From the NCBI RefSeq assembly GCF_014648415.1, contig NZ_BMRB01000003.1, positions 372,001-436,000 on the forward strand: a DNA stretch of 64,000 nt. Reading direction: 5' to 3'. Positions 53,461 to 61,409 of this stretch are shown here, piece by piece. This stretch comes from Actinokineospora fastidiosa. Its GTDB lineage: Bacteria; Actinomycetota; Actinomycetes; Mycobacteriales; Pseudonocardiaceae. The translations under genes and the position numbers were made by a program. The notes below the pieces were generated by a model that was given only the letters and a program-made list of their open reading frames with translations, had not been told where the DNA came from and ran no database searches. The stretch's first letter is position 1. Every line of letters begins with the position of its first letter.

Positions 53461-54042
53461 CTATCCCGCCGCCCGGACAGTCGCTAGGACTTCAGTGGCG
53501 ATTCCGGCGGCGGAGACGCACTGCTCCTCGGCCGAACGCGTGCCCTCATCCTCCAGGAAGATGTCCGCGGTCGTCTGGTCTGACAGGCCCACCACGACGT
53601 GGCATCCCCGTTCCTTGGGCAGCAGCCGGACGGCCGGGTAACCATCGATCTCGAACGGCTCCCAGCCGCGGTAACTGCCGCTGGCATTGGCGCGGTAGAG
53701 ACGCGCCAGCCCACTCGCCGCGAAGTCGATGTATCCCTCGATCTTGGCGCTCCCGCCGCGCACCGTGAACGGGCACATCGACTTCACCTGGCTGTCCGGG
53801 TTCACTTCGAGGTTCAGCGCGTCTCGCTGGTCAGGAGCGAGGCTCAGACACGCGTCCTCGCGGAACCGCGCGGCATCCAGGGGCAAGGCGACGGGCGGGG
53901 CGCCGTATCTCAGCGTGGTCGAAGTCGGATTCGTGGTGGTCGTGCCGGTCGGCGGAGGTTCGACGGGCGGGCTGTCACACCCGGTGAGGATGATTAGCGC
54001 GGCAGCCGCCGCCATCGTCTGCCGCACGCGCTGTCCGGGCAC
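53461..54042 (-). CDS. DUF3558 lipoprotein, paralogue
   Basis: A 193-residue lipoprotein. Signal MAAAAALIILTGCDSPP with lipobox ILTGC, a Thr/Pro linker, then LDAARFREDACLSLAPDQRD, VKSMCPFTVRGGSAKIEGYI and EPFEIDGYPAVRLL, ending TEVLATVRAAG. It parallels the gene at 50212-50787 in order and Cys positions. GTG at 54042 follows AAGGAGTTCC. The pair flanks the nuclease-like gene. Confidence 0.9.
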   Translation of the reverse strand: MPGQRVRQTMAAAAALIILTGCDSPPVEPPPTGTTTTNPTSTTLRYGAPPVALPLDAARFREDACLSLAPDQRDALNLEVNPDSQVKSMCPFTVRGGSAKIEGYIDFAASGLARLYRANASGSYRGWEPFEIDGYPAVRLLPKERGCHVVVGLSDQTTADIFLEDEGTRSAEEQCVSAAGIATEVLATVRAAG

Positions 54043-54145
54043 GGAACTCCTTCACCGCGACGTGACCTACTGTCACGCCGAGGGTATTCGTCAGTCCGTC
54101 GCCGCATGCGGGGTTCGGCTAAACCCACCCGATCGGCGGGGCTGG

Positions 54146-54475
54146 CTAGTCCACCACCTCAACTATCGCCGATACTCCGCGTTCGGCGTTGGGGCCGTAG
54201 CGTTCCCAGACCTCGTTCAGGCGGATTCGGCCGTCTGGGAGGTACTCCGGGGTGTTGACGCTGTGGCCGGAGATCACGCGGCCGTCCGTCATCACCATGG
54301 TGTAGGCGAACGACACGACTCCCTCGGCGGAGCACAGGCCGGTCAGGGAGCCGCGGCGGATTGATCCGCCTGCGCCGAAATCGGCCCACACCAGGTCGTC
54401 TTTCTGGCGGTAGGTGGACACGGGGGCGTCGGGGCTTTCCGGCTTGCGGAAGCGGCGGCCGTCATAGTTGATCAT
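54146..54475 (-). CDS. Small conserved protein, last gene of the biosynthetic operon
   Basis: A 109-residue protein: MINYDGRRFRKPESPDAP, TYRQKDDLVWADFGAGGSIR, SLTGLCSAEGVVSFAYTMV and LPDGRIRLNEVWERYG. Homologues in actinobacteria are often annotated as N-acetylglutamate synthase without evidence; the repeated strand pattern suggests a small beta-barrel. The ATG at 54475 overlaps the stop of the FMN glutamate-synthase gene by 14 bases, so it belongs to the same message. Its role in the pathway is unknown. Confidence 0.8.
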   Translation of the reverse strand: MINYDGRRFRKPESPDAPVSTYRQKDDLVWADFGAGGSIRRGSLTGLCSAEGVVSFAYTMVMTDGRVISGHSVNTPEYLPDGRIRLNEVWERYGPNAERGVSAIVEVVD

Positions 54476-55682
54476 CGGTGGGGCTCCACAGATCGTCGTC
54501 GGTGAGGTCGGTGAGGGTGTATTTGCCCAGGGCGCTCAGGAGTAGGCGGAGTTCGAGGTCAAGGCAGGCGATCAGGCGGATCAGGCCGTCGGACGGGTCC
54601 TCGGCGGCCGCGATCAGGGCGGCTCGGCCCAGGCCTACGGCGGTGGCGCCGCGGGCCAGGCACTTGAGCGCCCGTGCGCCTTCCCAGATGCGCCCGGACA
54701 CCAGCAGGTCCCCGTCGTGCTTTCCGATGCGCGCCAGGCATTCCGCCAGGGGCAGGCCCACGTGGTCCAGGAACACCGTGGGCGCCCAGCCGGTGCCGCC
54801 CTCGGCCCCGTCCACCGTGACCGCGTCCGCGCCCGCGCACCACGCCACCCGGACGGCGTGGGCGATGTCGCGGCCGGGGTGCAGTTTCACCCAGACGCGG
54901 GCCCTCGGGTAGTTGTTGCGCATCAGGCGGAGCTGCTGGCGCAGGATCTCCTCGGTGAACGTGCCGGGGCTGCTGGAGCGCAGCACGACATCGCCCAGCG
55001 AGTCGTCCAGGGCGTAGCGGTCGGCCACCGCCGCGGCGACGGACGGGGACAGGACGGTCATGCCGCCCAGGCCCGGTTTCGCGCCCTGGCCCACCTTGAG
55101 CTCGAACGCCAGCCGCCCGGTCTCCAGCAGGCGGGTGGCGTCCGGGTCGCTGTAGACGAGGTTCCAGACCTCGGCGTCGGCGTCCTCCGTGCTCTGCTGG
55201 ACCACCACCCCGCCGAGGCCGTCGGGCACGGCGCGGGCGTACGCGCGGATGCGGGCCAGCAGGCCGTCCTCCACCGCGTCCACCCGGCCGTACCCGTGCA
55301 TGGGCACGACGTTCTCGCCGATCACCATCGGCACGCCCAGCCTGCCCGCCTGCTCGCTGACGGCGACCCCGAGGCCGGTCCCGACCTGGGTGGACCCGAA
55401 CGCGCACAGGAACACCGGCAGCGGCGCGGTGAACCCGCCCACCGACCGCCCCAGCTCGACGTCGCTGTAGAGCGGCTCGCGGCCCAGCTCGTACATCTTC
55501 TCCAGCCGGTGCGGGACGAACACCGGGGGAACGAGCCGCACCCGGTCGAGGTCGTCGCCCTCGGGCGCTGCCGCGCCGAAGACCGCCCCGCCGTAGCCGT
55601 CCGCGTCGGGGAAGACGGCCGAGGGGCCGCCGCGGGCGCGGGCCCGGACGGCGGCCTCGGGGAAACCGGCGGCCCGGATCAT
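54462..55682 (-). CDS. FMN-binding glutamate-synthase-domain protein
   Basis: A 406-residue stand-alone GltB-type FMN domain. GLGVAVSEQAGRLGVPMVIG, FELKVGQGAKPGLGGM, ARVWVKLHPGRDIAHAVR and AGADAVTVDGAEGGTGWAPT match the synthase barrel with its FMN-phosphate loop. The N-terminal amidotransferase and C-terminal beta-helix of full GltB are missing, and the usual 3Fe-4S Cys cluster is not obvious. Such domains could aminate a 2-oxo acid with free ammonia or reduce an imine. The ATG at 55682 overlaps the upstream AsnA-like stop (ATGA). Confidence 0.85.
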   Translation of the reverse strand: MIRAAGFPEAAVRARARGGPSAVFPDADGYGGAVFGAAAPEGDDLDRVRLVPPVFVPHRLEKMYELGREPLYSDVELGRSVGGFTAPLPVFLCAFGSTQVGTGLGVAVSEQAGRLGVPMVIGENVVPMHGYGRVDAVEDGLLARIRAYARAVPDGLGGVVVQQSTEDADAEVWNLVYSDPDATRLLETGRLAFELKVGQGAKPGLGGMTVLSPSVAAAVADRYALDDSLGDVVLRSSSPGTFTEEILRQQLRLMRNNYPRARVWVKLHPGRDIAHAVRVAWCAGADAVTVDGAEGGTGWAPTVFLDHVGLPLAECLARIGKHDGDLLVSGRIWEGARALKCLARGATAVGLGRAALIAAAEDPSDGLIRLIACLDLELRLLLSALGKYTLTDLTDDDLWSPTDDQL

Positions 55683-56671
55683 GGCGACGCGATCCCGGGC
55701 AGCTTGGGGTAGGCGTTGGCCTGCCACACGAAGTCCAGCCCGCACAGGTAGCGGGTCAGCCGCTCCAGGCCGAGGCCGAAGCCCGCGCTGGCGGGCAGCC
55801 CGTCGCGGGCGAGGTCGAGGTACCAGGCGTACTTGGCCGGGTTCTCCCCCGTCTCGCGCATGCGCTCGATCAGCCTGCGGTACTCGTGCGTGCGCTCGCC
55901 GCCGCTGGCCAGCTCGCCGAAGCCCGCGGGCGCGATGAGGTCGAAGTTGCGCAGGATCCCCGGCTCCGCGGCGGACTCGCCGTCGGTGAAGCCGCGCGAG
56001 CCCTTCGGGTAGTCGACGATGTAGAACGGGCGGTCGGTCTGCTCGGAGATCAGCTTCTCCCCCGCCCAGTCGATCTCGGCGTCGGCGCTCTGCCCGTGCG
56101 CCAGGCCGCGCAGCTGCGCTACGGCGGCGCGGTGGGTCATGCGCTCGAAGTCCTCGCGCAGCAGGGCCTCGAAGGCGGCCGGGTCTCGGCCGAGGAGGTC
56201 GAGGTCGGCGCGGCGCTCGCGGAGCACGTGCGTGACGATGTGGCGCACCAGGCCCTGCAGCAGTTCCAGCACGTCCTCCCGGGAGGCGTCGCGGACCTCG
56301 ACGTCGATCTGGGTGAACTCGGCCAGGTGCCTGCCGGTGTCGGCGGTCTCCAGCGGTTCGAGCCGCACGTTCGGCGCGACGTAGAAGATCTTGTCGAAGG
56401 CCAGCAGCGACGCCTGCTTGTAGAGGATCACGCTGGTCATCAGCTTGTACCGGTGCCCGTAGAAGTCGACGTCGACCTGCTTGGAGCCGCGGATGCCGGG
56501 GTCGGTCACCGGGCCGATCAGCGGCGGCATCAGCTCCTGGAAGCCGTGCGCGCCCAGGTAGTCGCGGGCGCCGGTGGTGATGGCGTTCTGCACGCGCAGC
56601 GCGGCCTGGGTCACCGGGGAGAGCAGGTGCTCCCGGGTGCCGGGGGGCAGCGTGGTCAGGGTGTCGGTCAT
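55679..56671 (-). CDS. AsnA-like class II aaRS-core enzyme
   Basis: A 330-residue class II aminoacyl-tRNA-synthetase core without an anticodon-binding domain. Motif 2 is VRLEPLETADTGRHLAEFTQIDVE and motif 3 is GFGLGLERLTRYLCGL; DRPFYIVDYPKGSRGF and ELASGGERTHEYRRL are the AspRS/AsnRS substrate-binding elements. The closest precedent is the archaeal AsnRS-derived asparagine synthetase, which makes Asn from Asp, ATP and ammonia without tRNA. Here it may amidate an aspartate-like acid such as methylaspartate made by the neighbouring mutase. ATG at 56671 overlaps the mutase stop (ATGA). Confidence 0.85.
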   Translation of the reverse strand: MTDTLTTLPPGTREHLLSPVTQAALRVQNAITTGARDYLGAHGFQELMPPLIGPVTDPGIRGSKQVDVDFYGHRYKLMTSVILYKQASLLAFDKIFYVAPNVRLEPLETADTGRHLAEFTQIDVEVRDASREDVLELLQGLVRHIVTHVLRERRADLDLLGRDPAAFEALLREDFERMTHRAAVAQLRGLAHGQSADAEIDWAGEKLISEQTDRPFYIVDYPKGSRGFTDGESAAEPGILRNFDLIAPAGFGELASGGERTHEYRRLIERMRETGENPAKYAWYLDLARDGLPASAGFGLGLERLTRYLCGLDFVWQANAYPKLPGIASP

Positions 56672-57918
56672 GGGCCACTCCATTCCAGGGAGGTCGAGTC
56701 GAAGCGGCGCTCGACGAAGCGCAGGGCGTCGAGCAGGCCCGCTGCGGTGATGCGGTCGGGGCCGGGCGGGCCCGCGGCGATCGGCATGGCGCCGACCCGC
56801 TGCCAGCGCAGCCTGCCCTCGGCGTCGAGGTAGCCGCGGGCGCGCCCGGCGTTGTCCGGGTGCAGGCAGAAGGGCACGTCCAGCTGTCCGGTGGCGAACG
56901 CCTTGACCAGGGCCGTGCCCAGGTCGTCGTCGAGGGACAGCACGTTGTCGATCAGGTCGGTCGCCTCGGCGAGCACGCCGGTGTCCGCTGTGGACGAGCG
57001 CCGGTGCGCGCTCCTGGCCGCGGCGGCGGCGTACTCCAGGGCGGCCACGTTCTCGGCCACCGTGGGCAGCCGGTGGGCCTCGGCGGTGGTCTTGACGATC
57101 AGCCGTCCGGCCCCGGCCCGCACGGCCAGCCGGGCGGACTCGGCGAGCAGCCCGAGCGCGCCGCCGGGCGTGCGCGGGTACACGCCCATGTACGTGTAGA
57201 CCACCATGTGCGCGCGGGCGTGCGGCACGTACCGGCCGATCAGCGTCCGCAGCGCGGCCAGGGCCTCCTCGTCCTGGCCGGGATGGGTCTGCTGGGCGTA
57301 GGAGAACGAGATGCAGCGGATGCCGTGCTCCCAGAAGAACATCCCCTCCAGCACGCTGAGCGCCACCAGCAGCGACGGCGGGCACAGCTGGCCCATCATG
57401 CAGCCGCCGAAGGTCTCCAGGTGCGCGTCGGGGTGCGCGGCCAGCAGCGCGCACGCCTGCCGCCAGTGCTCGACGGCGGTGGCCAGCGGCGTGCGGCTGT
57501 AGGGCAGGCAGTACGACACCGGGCCGCCCTCGGTGGCGTGCAGGCCGTGGTCCAGCAGGGCCAGCACGATCCGGCGCGGGTCGGCCGAGCCGTGCCGGAC
57601 CTGCACCGGGAACCCCAGGCCCGCCAGCATCGCCGCGGTCACGTCGTGGTCGTGGTCGACCAGCGGGTAGCCGTTGAGGTCCGCGCCCGCAGCCAGGGCC
57701 TGCCGGACGGCGCCGTGGTCGCCGACGCGGGTGTAGCTGTCCAGCGTGACGGTGCCGATCGTGGCCGCGCGCGCCGCGCCCGTCGCCAGCAGGCCCGCGC
57801 GCATCGCGGCCGGGTCGGCGAAGCCCATCCTGGGCTGCACGACCAGCTCGCCCCGGGCCTGGCAGGCGGCCACGAGCGCGCCGAACGGCGCCGCCACCGG
57901 CGGCGCGAGCAGGCTCAC
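56668..57918 (-). CDS. Glutamate mutase E (methylaspartate mutase) homologue
   Basis: A 416-residue B12-dependent mutase catalytic subunit. VQPRMGFADPAAMRAGLL, TVTLDSYTRVGDHG, LNGYPLVDHDHDV, VQVRHGSADPRRIVLAL and the EGGPVSYCLPYSRTPL block follow the MutE order. Where family members read REPFGPLTGT this protein reads LETFGGCMMG, so one of the arginines thought to hold the substrate carboxylates may be replaced. It is also shorter than the usual 480 residues. GTG at 57918 overlaps the stop of the B12-binding subunit gene (GTGA), giving a paired S/E mutase. Substrate is glutamate or a relative. Confidence 0.85.
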   Translation of the reverse strand: MSLLAPPVAAPFGALVAACQARGELVVQPRMGFADPAAMRAGLLATGAARAATIGTVTLDSYTRVGDHGAVRQALAAGADLNGYPLVDHDHDVTAAMLAGLGFPVQVRHGSADPRRIVLALLDHGLHATEGGPVSYCLPYSRTPLATAVEHWRQACALLAAHPDAHLETFGGCMMGQLCPPSLLVALSVLEGMFFWEHGIRCISFSYAQQTHPGQDEEALAALRTLIGRYVPHARAHMVVYTYMGVYPRTPGGALGLLAESARLAVRAGAGRLIVKTTAEAHRLPTVAENVAALEYAAAAARSAHRRSSTADTGVLAEATDLIDNVLSLDDDLGTALVKAFATGQLDVPFCLHPDNAGRARGYLDAEGRLRWQRVGAMPIAAGPPGPDRITAAGLLDALRFVERRFDSTSLEWSGP

Positions 57919-58370
57919 CGCGTCCCGATCGGCAGGCCCGCGCGCCCGGCGAGGGTCCGCACGAACGAGCGGAACGGCAGCAGCCCCGCGGTGTCGTCGA
58001 AGACCGCGTCGAACCCCGCCGACAGCAGCCGCGCCGAGTTGTCCGACGCGGCCACGTCGAGCTTGCCGCCGATGACCACCGGGGTGGCCACCAGCGCGGG
58101 TTCGGCGCGCAGCGCGCCGATCAGCCGCACGCCGTCGCGGCAGCCGTGCCCGTTGAGGCTGCTGACCACGACCAGGTCCGGCCGACGCTCGGCGCACTCC
58201 CCGACGATCACCTCGTCGGGCACGCACGCGCCGAGGTTGGCCACCCGCACGCCCAGCTCCTCCAGCACCAGCTGCAGGTACACCAGGTTCCACGTGTGCG
58301 CGTCCGACGACAGGCTCGTCACGATGGCCGACAGCCCGGCGACCTCGATGCTCATGGTGGGTCCGTTCAT
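57915..58370 (-). CDS. B12-binding subunit, glutamate mutase S-like
   Basis: A 151-residue flavodoxin-like cobalamin domain. SSDAHTWNLVYLQLVLEELG holds the cobalt-ligating His; the family motif DxHxxG reads D-A-H-T-W-N, so the Gly is Asn. GVRVANLGACVPDEVIV, DLVVVSSLNGHGCRDG and PVVIGGKL complete the SxL and GG motifs. ATG at 58370 overlaps the ATP-grasp stop (ATGA); ATG at 58355 is an alternative. It forms a mutase with the next gene. Confidence 0.87.
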   Translation of the reverse strand: MNGPTMSIEVAGLSAIVTSLSSDAHTWNLVYLQLVLEELGVRVANLGACVPDEVIVGECAERRPDLVVVSSLNGHGCRDGVRLIGALRAEPALVATPVVIGGKLDVAASDNSARLLSAGFDAVFDDTAGLLPFRSFVRTLAGRAGLPIGTR

Positions 58371-59626
58371 GGGGAGGCCAACGGCCGCACGTCGATCTCG
58401 ATCAGCGCGACGGCCGCCTCGGCGCGGCGCAGCGCCTCGGCCGGGGTGTCCGCGGTGACCATCACGTCGCCGACCCGGTCCCACGAGCTGCGCAGCCCGG
58501 TGAACGTGTCGCCCTTCTCGACGCTGACATCGCACAGGAACACGCCCTCGGCGCGCGTGGCCTCCTCGACGCCGCGCACGTCCTGCACCACGCCGGTCTC
58601 CACCGACAGGAACCGCACCGCCGCCGCGCCCGCCGCGCGCCGGGGCATGACCTCCGGCAGCGGTTCGCCGCGCATCACGGCGAAATAGCAGCGGTTCAGC
58701 TCCACCGGGTAGGCCCGCTGGATCAGCTCGATGATGCCGTCCCCCGCGAAGCGGCCAGCGCACTCGACCAGGTGCGGCACGCCGTCGGCGACGATCCACT
58801 CGCAGTGCACGATGCCGTCCTGGAAGCCGACGGCGTCGATCACCTTGAGCGTCTGCGCGGTCAGCAGCGCGGTCAGCGCGTCGTCGATGTCGGCGGGCAC
58901 GACGTGCACGAGCTCGACCGGCCGAGGGCCGGGGAACAGCTGCTTGCCGGTGACGTTGGCGAACAGCGACTCGCCGTCGCGCACCAGCATCTCGACGCTG
59001 TACTCGTGCCCGGAGACGAAGCGCTCGACCAGCATCCGCAGGTCCATCGGCCGGTCGGGGACGAACACGCCCTCGTCCTGCACGACGCACTCCGCCCACG
59101 CCCGGGCCGCGTCGGCCGGGTCGGCGAGCACCTGGGTGCCCACGGACGCCTGCCGGTTGGCGGGCTTGAGCACGACCGGGCCGGGGCAGCCGCGCATGAA
59201 CGCGACCACGTCGGCCGGGCTCGACACCGCCACGCTCTGCGGGTTGGCGATGCCCGCCGCCGCGCTGACCTGGCGCAGCAGCGCCTTGTCGCGCAGGATC
59301 AGCGCGGCCCCGTACCCGGCGCCGGGCAGCTCGTAGCGCTCGGCCAGGCGAGCGGCGAACGGCGTGGCGTACTCGGTCAGCGGGACGATCGCGGCCGGGT
59401 CGAGGTCGCGGTGGGCGTTGTAGAACTCGTCCGCCTTGCCCGGCAGGTGGAACTCCCACTCGATCAGCTCGCGGACCAGGGCCGACTCGGCGACCTTGGG
59501 GCGCACGTCGCGCTTGCGCACGACGTCGGGCTCCTCGACGAAGACCACGGAGTCCTCGCCGAGCACGGGCAGCAGCGCGGTCAGCGCCACGCCCACGAAC
59601 CCGACCAGCAGCACGGGTCTGGTCAT
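58367..59626 (-). CDS. ATP-grasp domain ligase
   Basis: A 419-residue ATP-grasp enzyme of the carboxylate-amine/peptide ligase type. PVVLKPANRQASVGTQVL holds the ATP-binding Lys and flexible loop, DLRMLVERFVSGHEYSVEML and FQDGIVHCEWIV follow, and PHLVECAGRFAGDGIIELIQ is the metal-binding end. The C-terminal 100 residues fit the biotin-carboxylase-like BL00866 region. It would join an amino acid carboxylate to an amine through an acyl phosphate. ATG at 59626 overlaps the binding-protein stop (ATGA), linking it firmly to this operon. Confidence 0.88.
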   Translation of the reverse strand: MTRPVLLVGFVGVALTALLPVLGEDSVVFVEEPDVVRKRDVRPKVAESALVRELIEWEFHLPGKADEFYNAHRDLDPAAIVPLTEYATPFAARLAERYELPGAGYGAALILRDKALLRQVSAAAGIANPQSVAVSSPADVVAFMRGCPGPVVLKPANRQASVGTQVLADPADAARAWAECVVQDEGVFVPDRPMDLRMLVERFVSGHEYSVEMLVRDGESLFANVTGKQLFPGPRPVELVHVVPADIDDALTALLTAQTLKVIDAVGFQDGIVHCEWIVADGVPHLVECAGRFAGDGIIELIQRAYPVELNRCYFAVMRGEPLPEVMPRRAAGAAAVRFLSVETGVVQDVRGVEEATRAEGVFLCDVSVEKGDTFTGLRSSWDRVGDVMVTADTPAEALRRAEAAVALIEIDVRPLASP

Positions 59627-61395
59627 GGCGTGTCCTCGACGTAGTACCAGTTCTCGGGGTTGATCAGGCCGTACGGGTTGAACGGGGTCACCCCGCGCAG
59701 GTCGGCGCCGATCTCGAACAGCCGCCTCGGGAACGTCGGCGTGAAGATGACCGGCACCTGCTCGCTGATGTACTCCTGGTACTCGTACAGCGCTTCCAGG
59801 TCGTCGGTGGTGACCGTCCTGGCGATCAGCTCGTCGGCGCGGGCGTCGGCGTAGTTGCTGAAGTTGCAGGCGGCGTTGCTCTGGAACAGGTTCTCGCCGG
59901 TCGGGTAGTTGTAGACCCAGCCGCCGCCCCAGCAGGACAGCTCCCACAGCTTCGGGTTCTCCGGGGTGTGCGGGCCGGGGCCGTCCTCGGCGACGAGCAC
60001 CGAGCCGACGACCTCCGAGAGCCGCAGCTCGATCCCGGCCTTGGCCGCGTCGGCCTCGAACTGCTCCATGACGCGGGTCAGCGCGGGCCTGCCCGCCCAG
60101 TAGCGCAGCGACAGGCTGAGCCTTGTACCCGCCGGGATGCCCGCGCCCGCCTCGCCCGGCCCGGTCCCGGGCCGCACGCACACCGCGGGGGTGACGCTGG
60201 TGTCCCAGCCGTTGTCGGCCAGCAGCTCCCTGGCCCGCTCGATGTCGAACGGCCAGGTCCCCCGGCCGTCGGCCAGCTTGGGCGAGACCAGGTCGCTGCG
60301 CGGGTGCATGGGGATCGGGCCGCTCTGCGTCCAGCCGTAGCCCTGGTAGACCTCGCGGGCGCCGTAGTCCTGGTCCAGGCAGCTCTGCAGCGCCTGGCGC
60401 AGGTACGGCTGGCGGATGAGGTGGCCCGCGACCGTGGGGTTGACGAAGTTCAGCGCGATGAAGTTGACGTTGAACATCACCTGCGGGGCGAGGGTGTGGG
60501 TGGCCGCCAGCGGGTTCGGCCCGCCCACGGTCGGGTCGTCGCCGGGCTGCACGCCGTAGCTCAGCGGCAGGAACCCGGCCTGCACCTGCTCGGGGTGCTC
60601 GCGCAGCAGCCGGTACTGGTGCTCGTCGGACTCGGTCTGGATCTGGCGGAACTCGTCGAGGCGGGCGGGGTTCGGGCCGCTGTAGTGCTCGTTCGGCACG
60701 AACGTGACCACGCCGTCCTCGGTGAAGCCCTTGAGCCGCCACGGCCCGTTGACCACGCTCCACACCGGGCTGTCCGCCCAGCGGGTCCGGTGGGTGTTGT
60801 CCTCGGTCACCGGGTCGCCGTTCTCGGCCATCAGGAAGTCGTAGACGGCGTCGACCTGGTCGGGGTCGTGGGTGGCGTCGGCGGGCCCGTCCTCGGTGCG
60901 GTCCCACGCCTTCGGCATGGGCGTGATCATCGTGAGCTGGTTCATCAGCACCCAGTTCCGCGAGTACACGCGGTCGAAGGTGAAGCTGACCGCGTCCTCG
61001 GCGACCTTGGCGTAGGAGACCAGGTTGTCGGGGAAGTAGCCCTCGGTGTAGGCGCCGTACTTCGGTCCCTTCCGAACGAGCATGTTCATCCAGAACATCA
61101 CGTTGTCCGCGGTGACCGTCTCGCCGTTGGACCAGCGCCACGGCTTGATCCGGACGGTGCAGGTGCGCCCGTCCTCGGTCCACTCCGGCGGCTCGCCGAT
61201 GCTGAGGTCGTAGTCGATGCCCGGCTTGCCGTCGCACCCCAGCCAGTACAGCGGGCGGTACATGAGCAGCTGGAACTCGTACAGGCTGCGGATGCCGAAG
61301 CGCTCGGCCGGGGTGAAGGGGAAGATCACCGCTGGCGGGAACCCGGGCAGGCACGCCCAGGTCGCCACGCCGCCGCGGATCGCGGTCTCGCCCAT
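59623..61395 (-). CDS. Family-5 solute-binding protein lacking a signal peptide
   Basis: A 590-residue SBP5 (peptide/nickel-binding type). GGVATWACLPGFPPAVIFPF, FQLLMYRPLYWLGCDGKPGI, RIKPWRWSNGETVTADNVMF, and YLRQALQSCLDQDYGAREVY are the family blocks. ATG at 61395 follows AAAGGG, and the first family block begins at residue 9, so there is no signal peptide or lipobox; upstream in-frame sequence overlaps the MFS gene in reverse codon use. No permease or ATPase is linked. A cytoplasmic binding or tailoring role is inferred. ATGA overlap with ATP-grasp gene. Confidence 0.88.
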   Translation of the reverse strand: MGETAIRGGVATWACLPGFPPAVIFPFTPAERFGIRSLYEFQLLMYRPLYWLGCDGKPGIDYDLSIGEPPEWTEDGRTCTVRIKPWRWSNGETVTADNVMFWMNMLVRKGPKYGAYTEGYFPDNLVSYAKVAEDAVSFTFDRVYSRNWVLMNQLTMITPMPKAWDRTEDGPADATHDPDQVDAVYDFLMAENGDPVTEDNTHRTRWADSPVWSVVNGPWRLKGFTEDGVVTFVPNEHYSGPNPARLDEFRQIQTESDEHQYRLLREHPEQVQAGFLPLSYGVQPGDDPTVGGPNPLAATHTLAPQVMFNVNFIALNFVNPTVAGHLIRQPYLRQALQSCLDQDYGAREVYQGYGWTQSGPIPMHPRSDLVSPKLADGRGTWPFDIERARELLADNGWDTSVTPAVCVRPGTGPGEAGAGIPAGTRLSLSLRYWAGRPALTRVMEQFEADAAKAGIELRLSEVVGSVLVAEDGPGPHTPENPKLWELSCWGGGWVYNYPTGENLFQSNAACNFSNYADARADELIARTVTTDDLEALYEYQEYISEQVPVIFTPTFPRRLFEIGADLRGVTPFNPYGLINPENWYYVEDTP

Positions 61396-61409
61396 GGATG
61401 GACCCTTTC

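Noticed and set aside
54462-56678. 738-residue ORF as an AsnA-FMN fusion
   Set aside because: The upstream part is out of frame with the AsnA-like gene; the FMN protein starts at 55682.
58367-61354. 995-residue ORF as an SBP-ATP-grasp fusion
   Set aside because: The first part is an alternate-frame reading of the binding protein; the ATP-grasp gene begins at 59626 with an ATGA junction.
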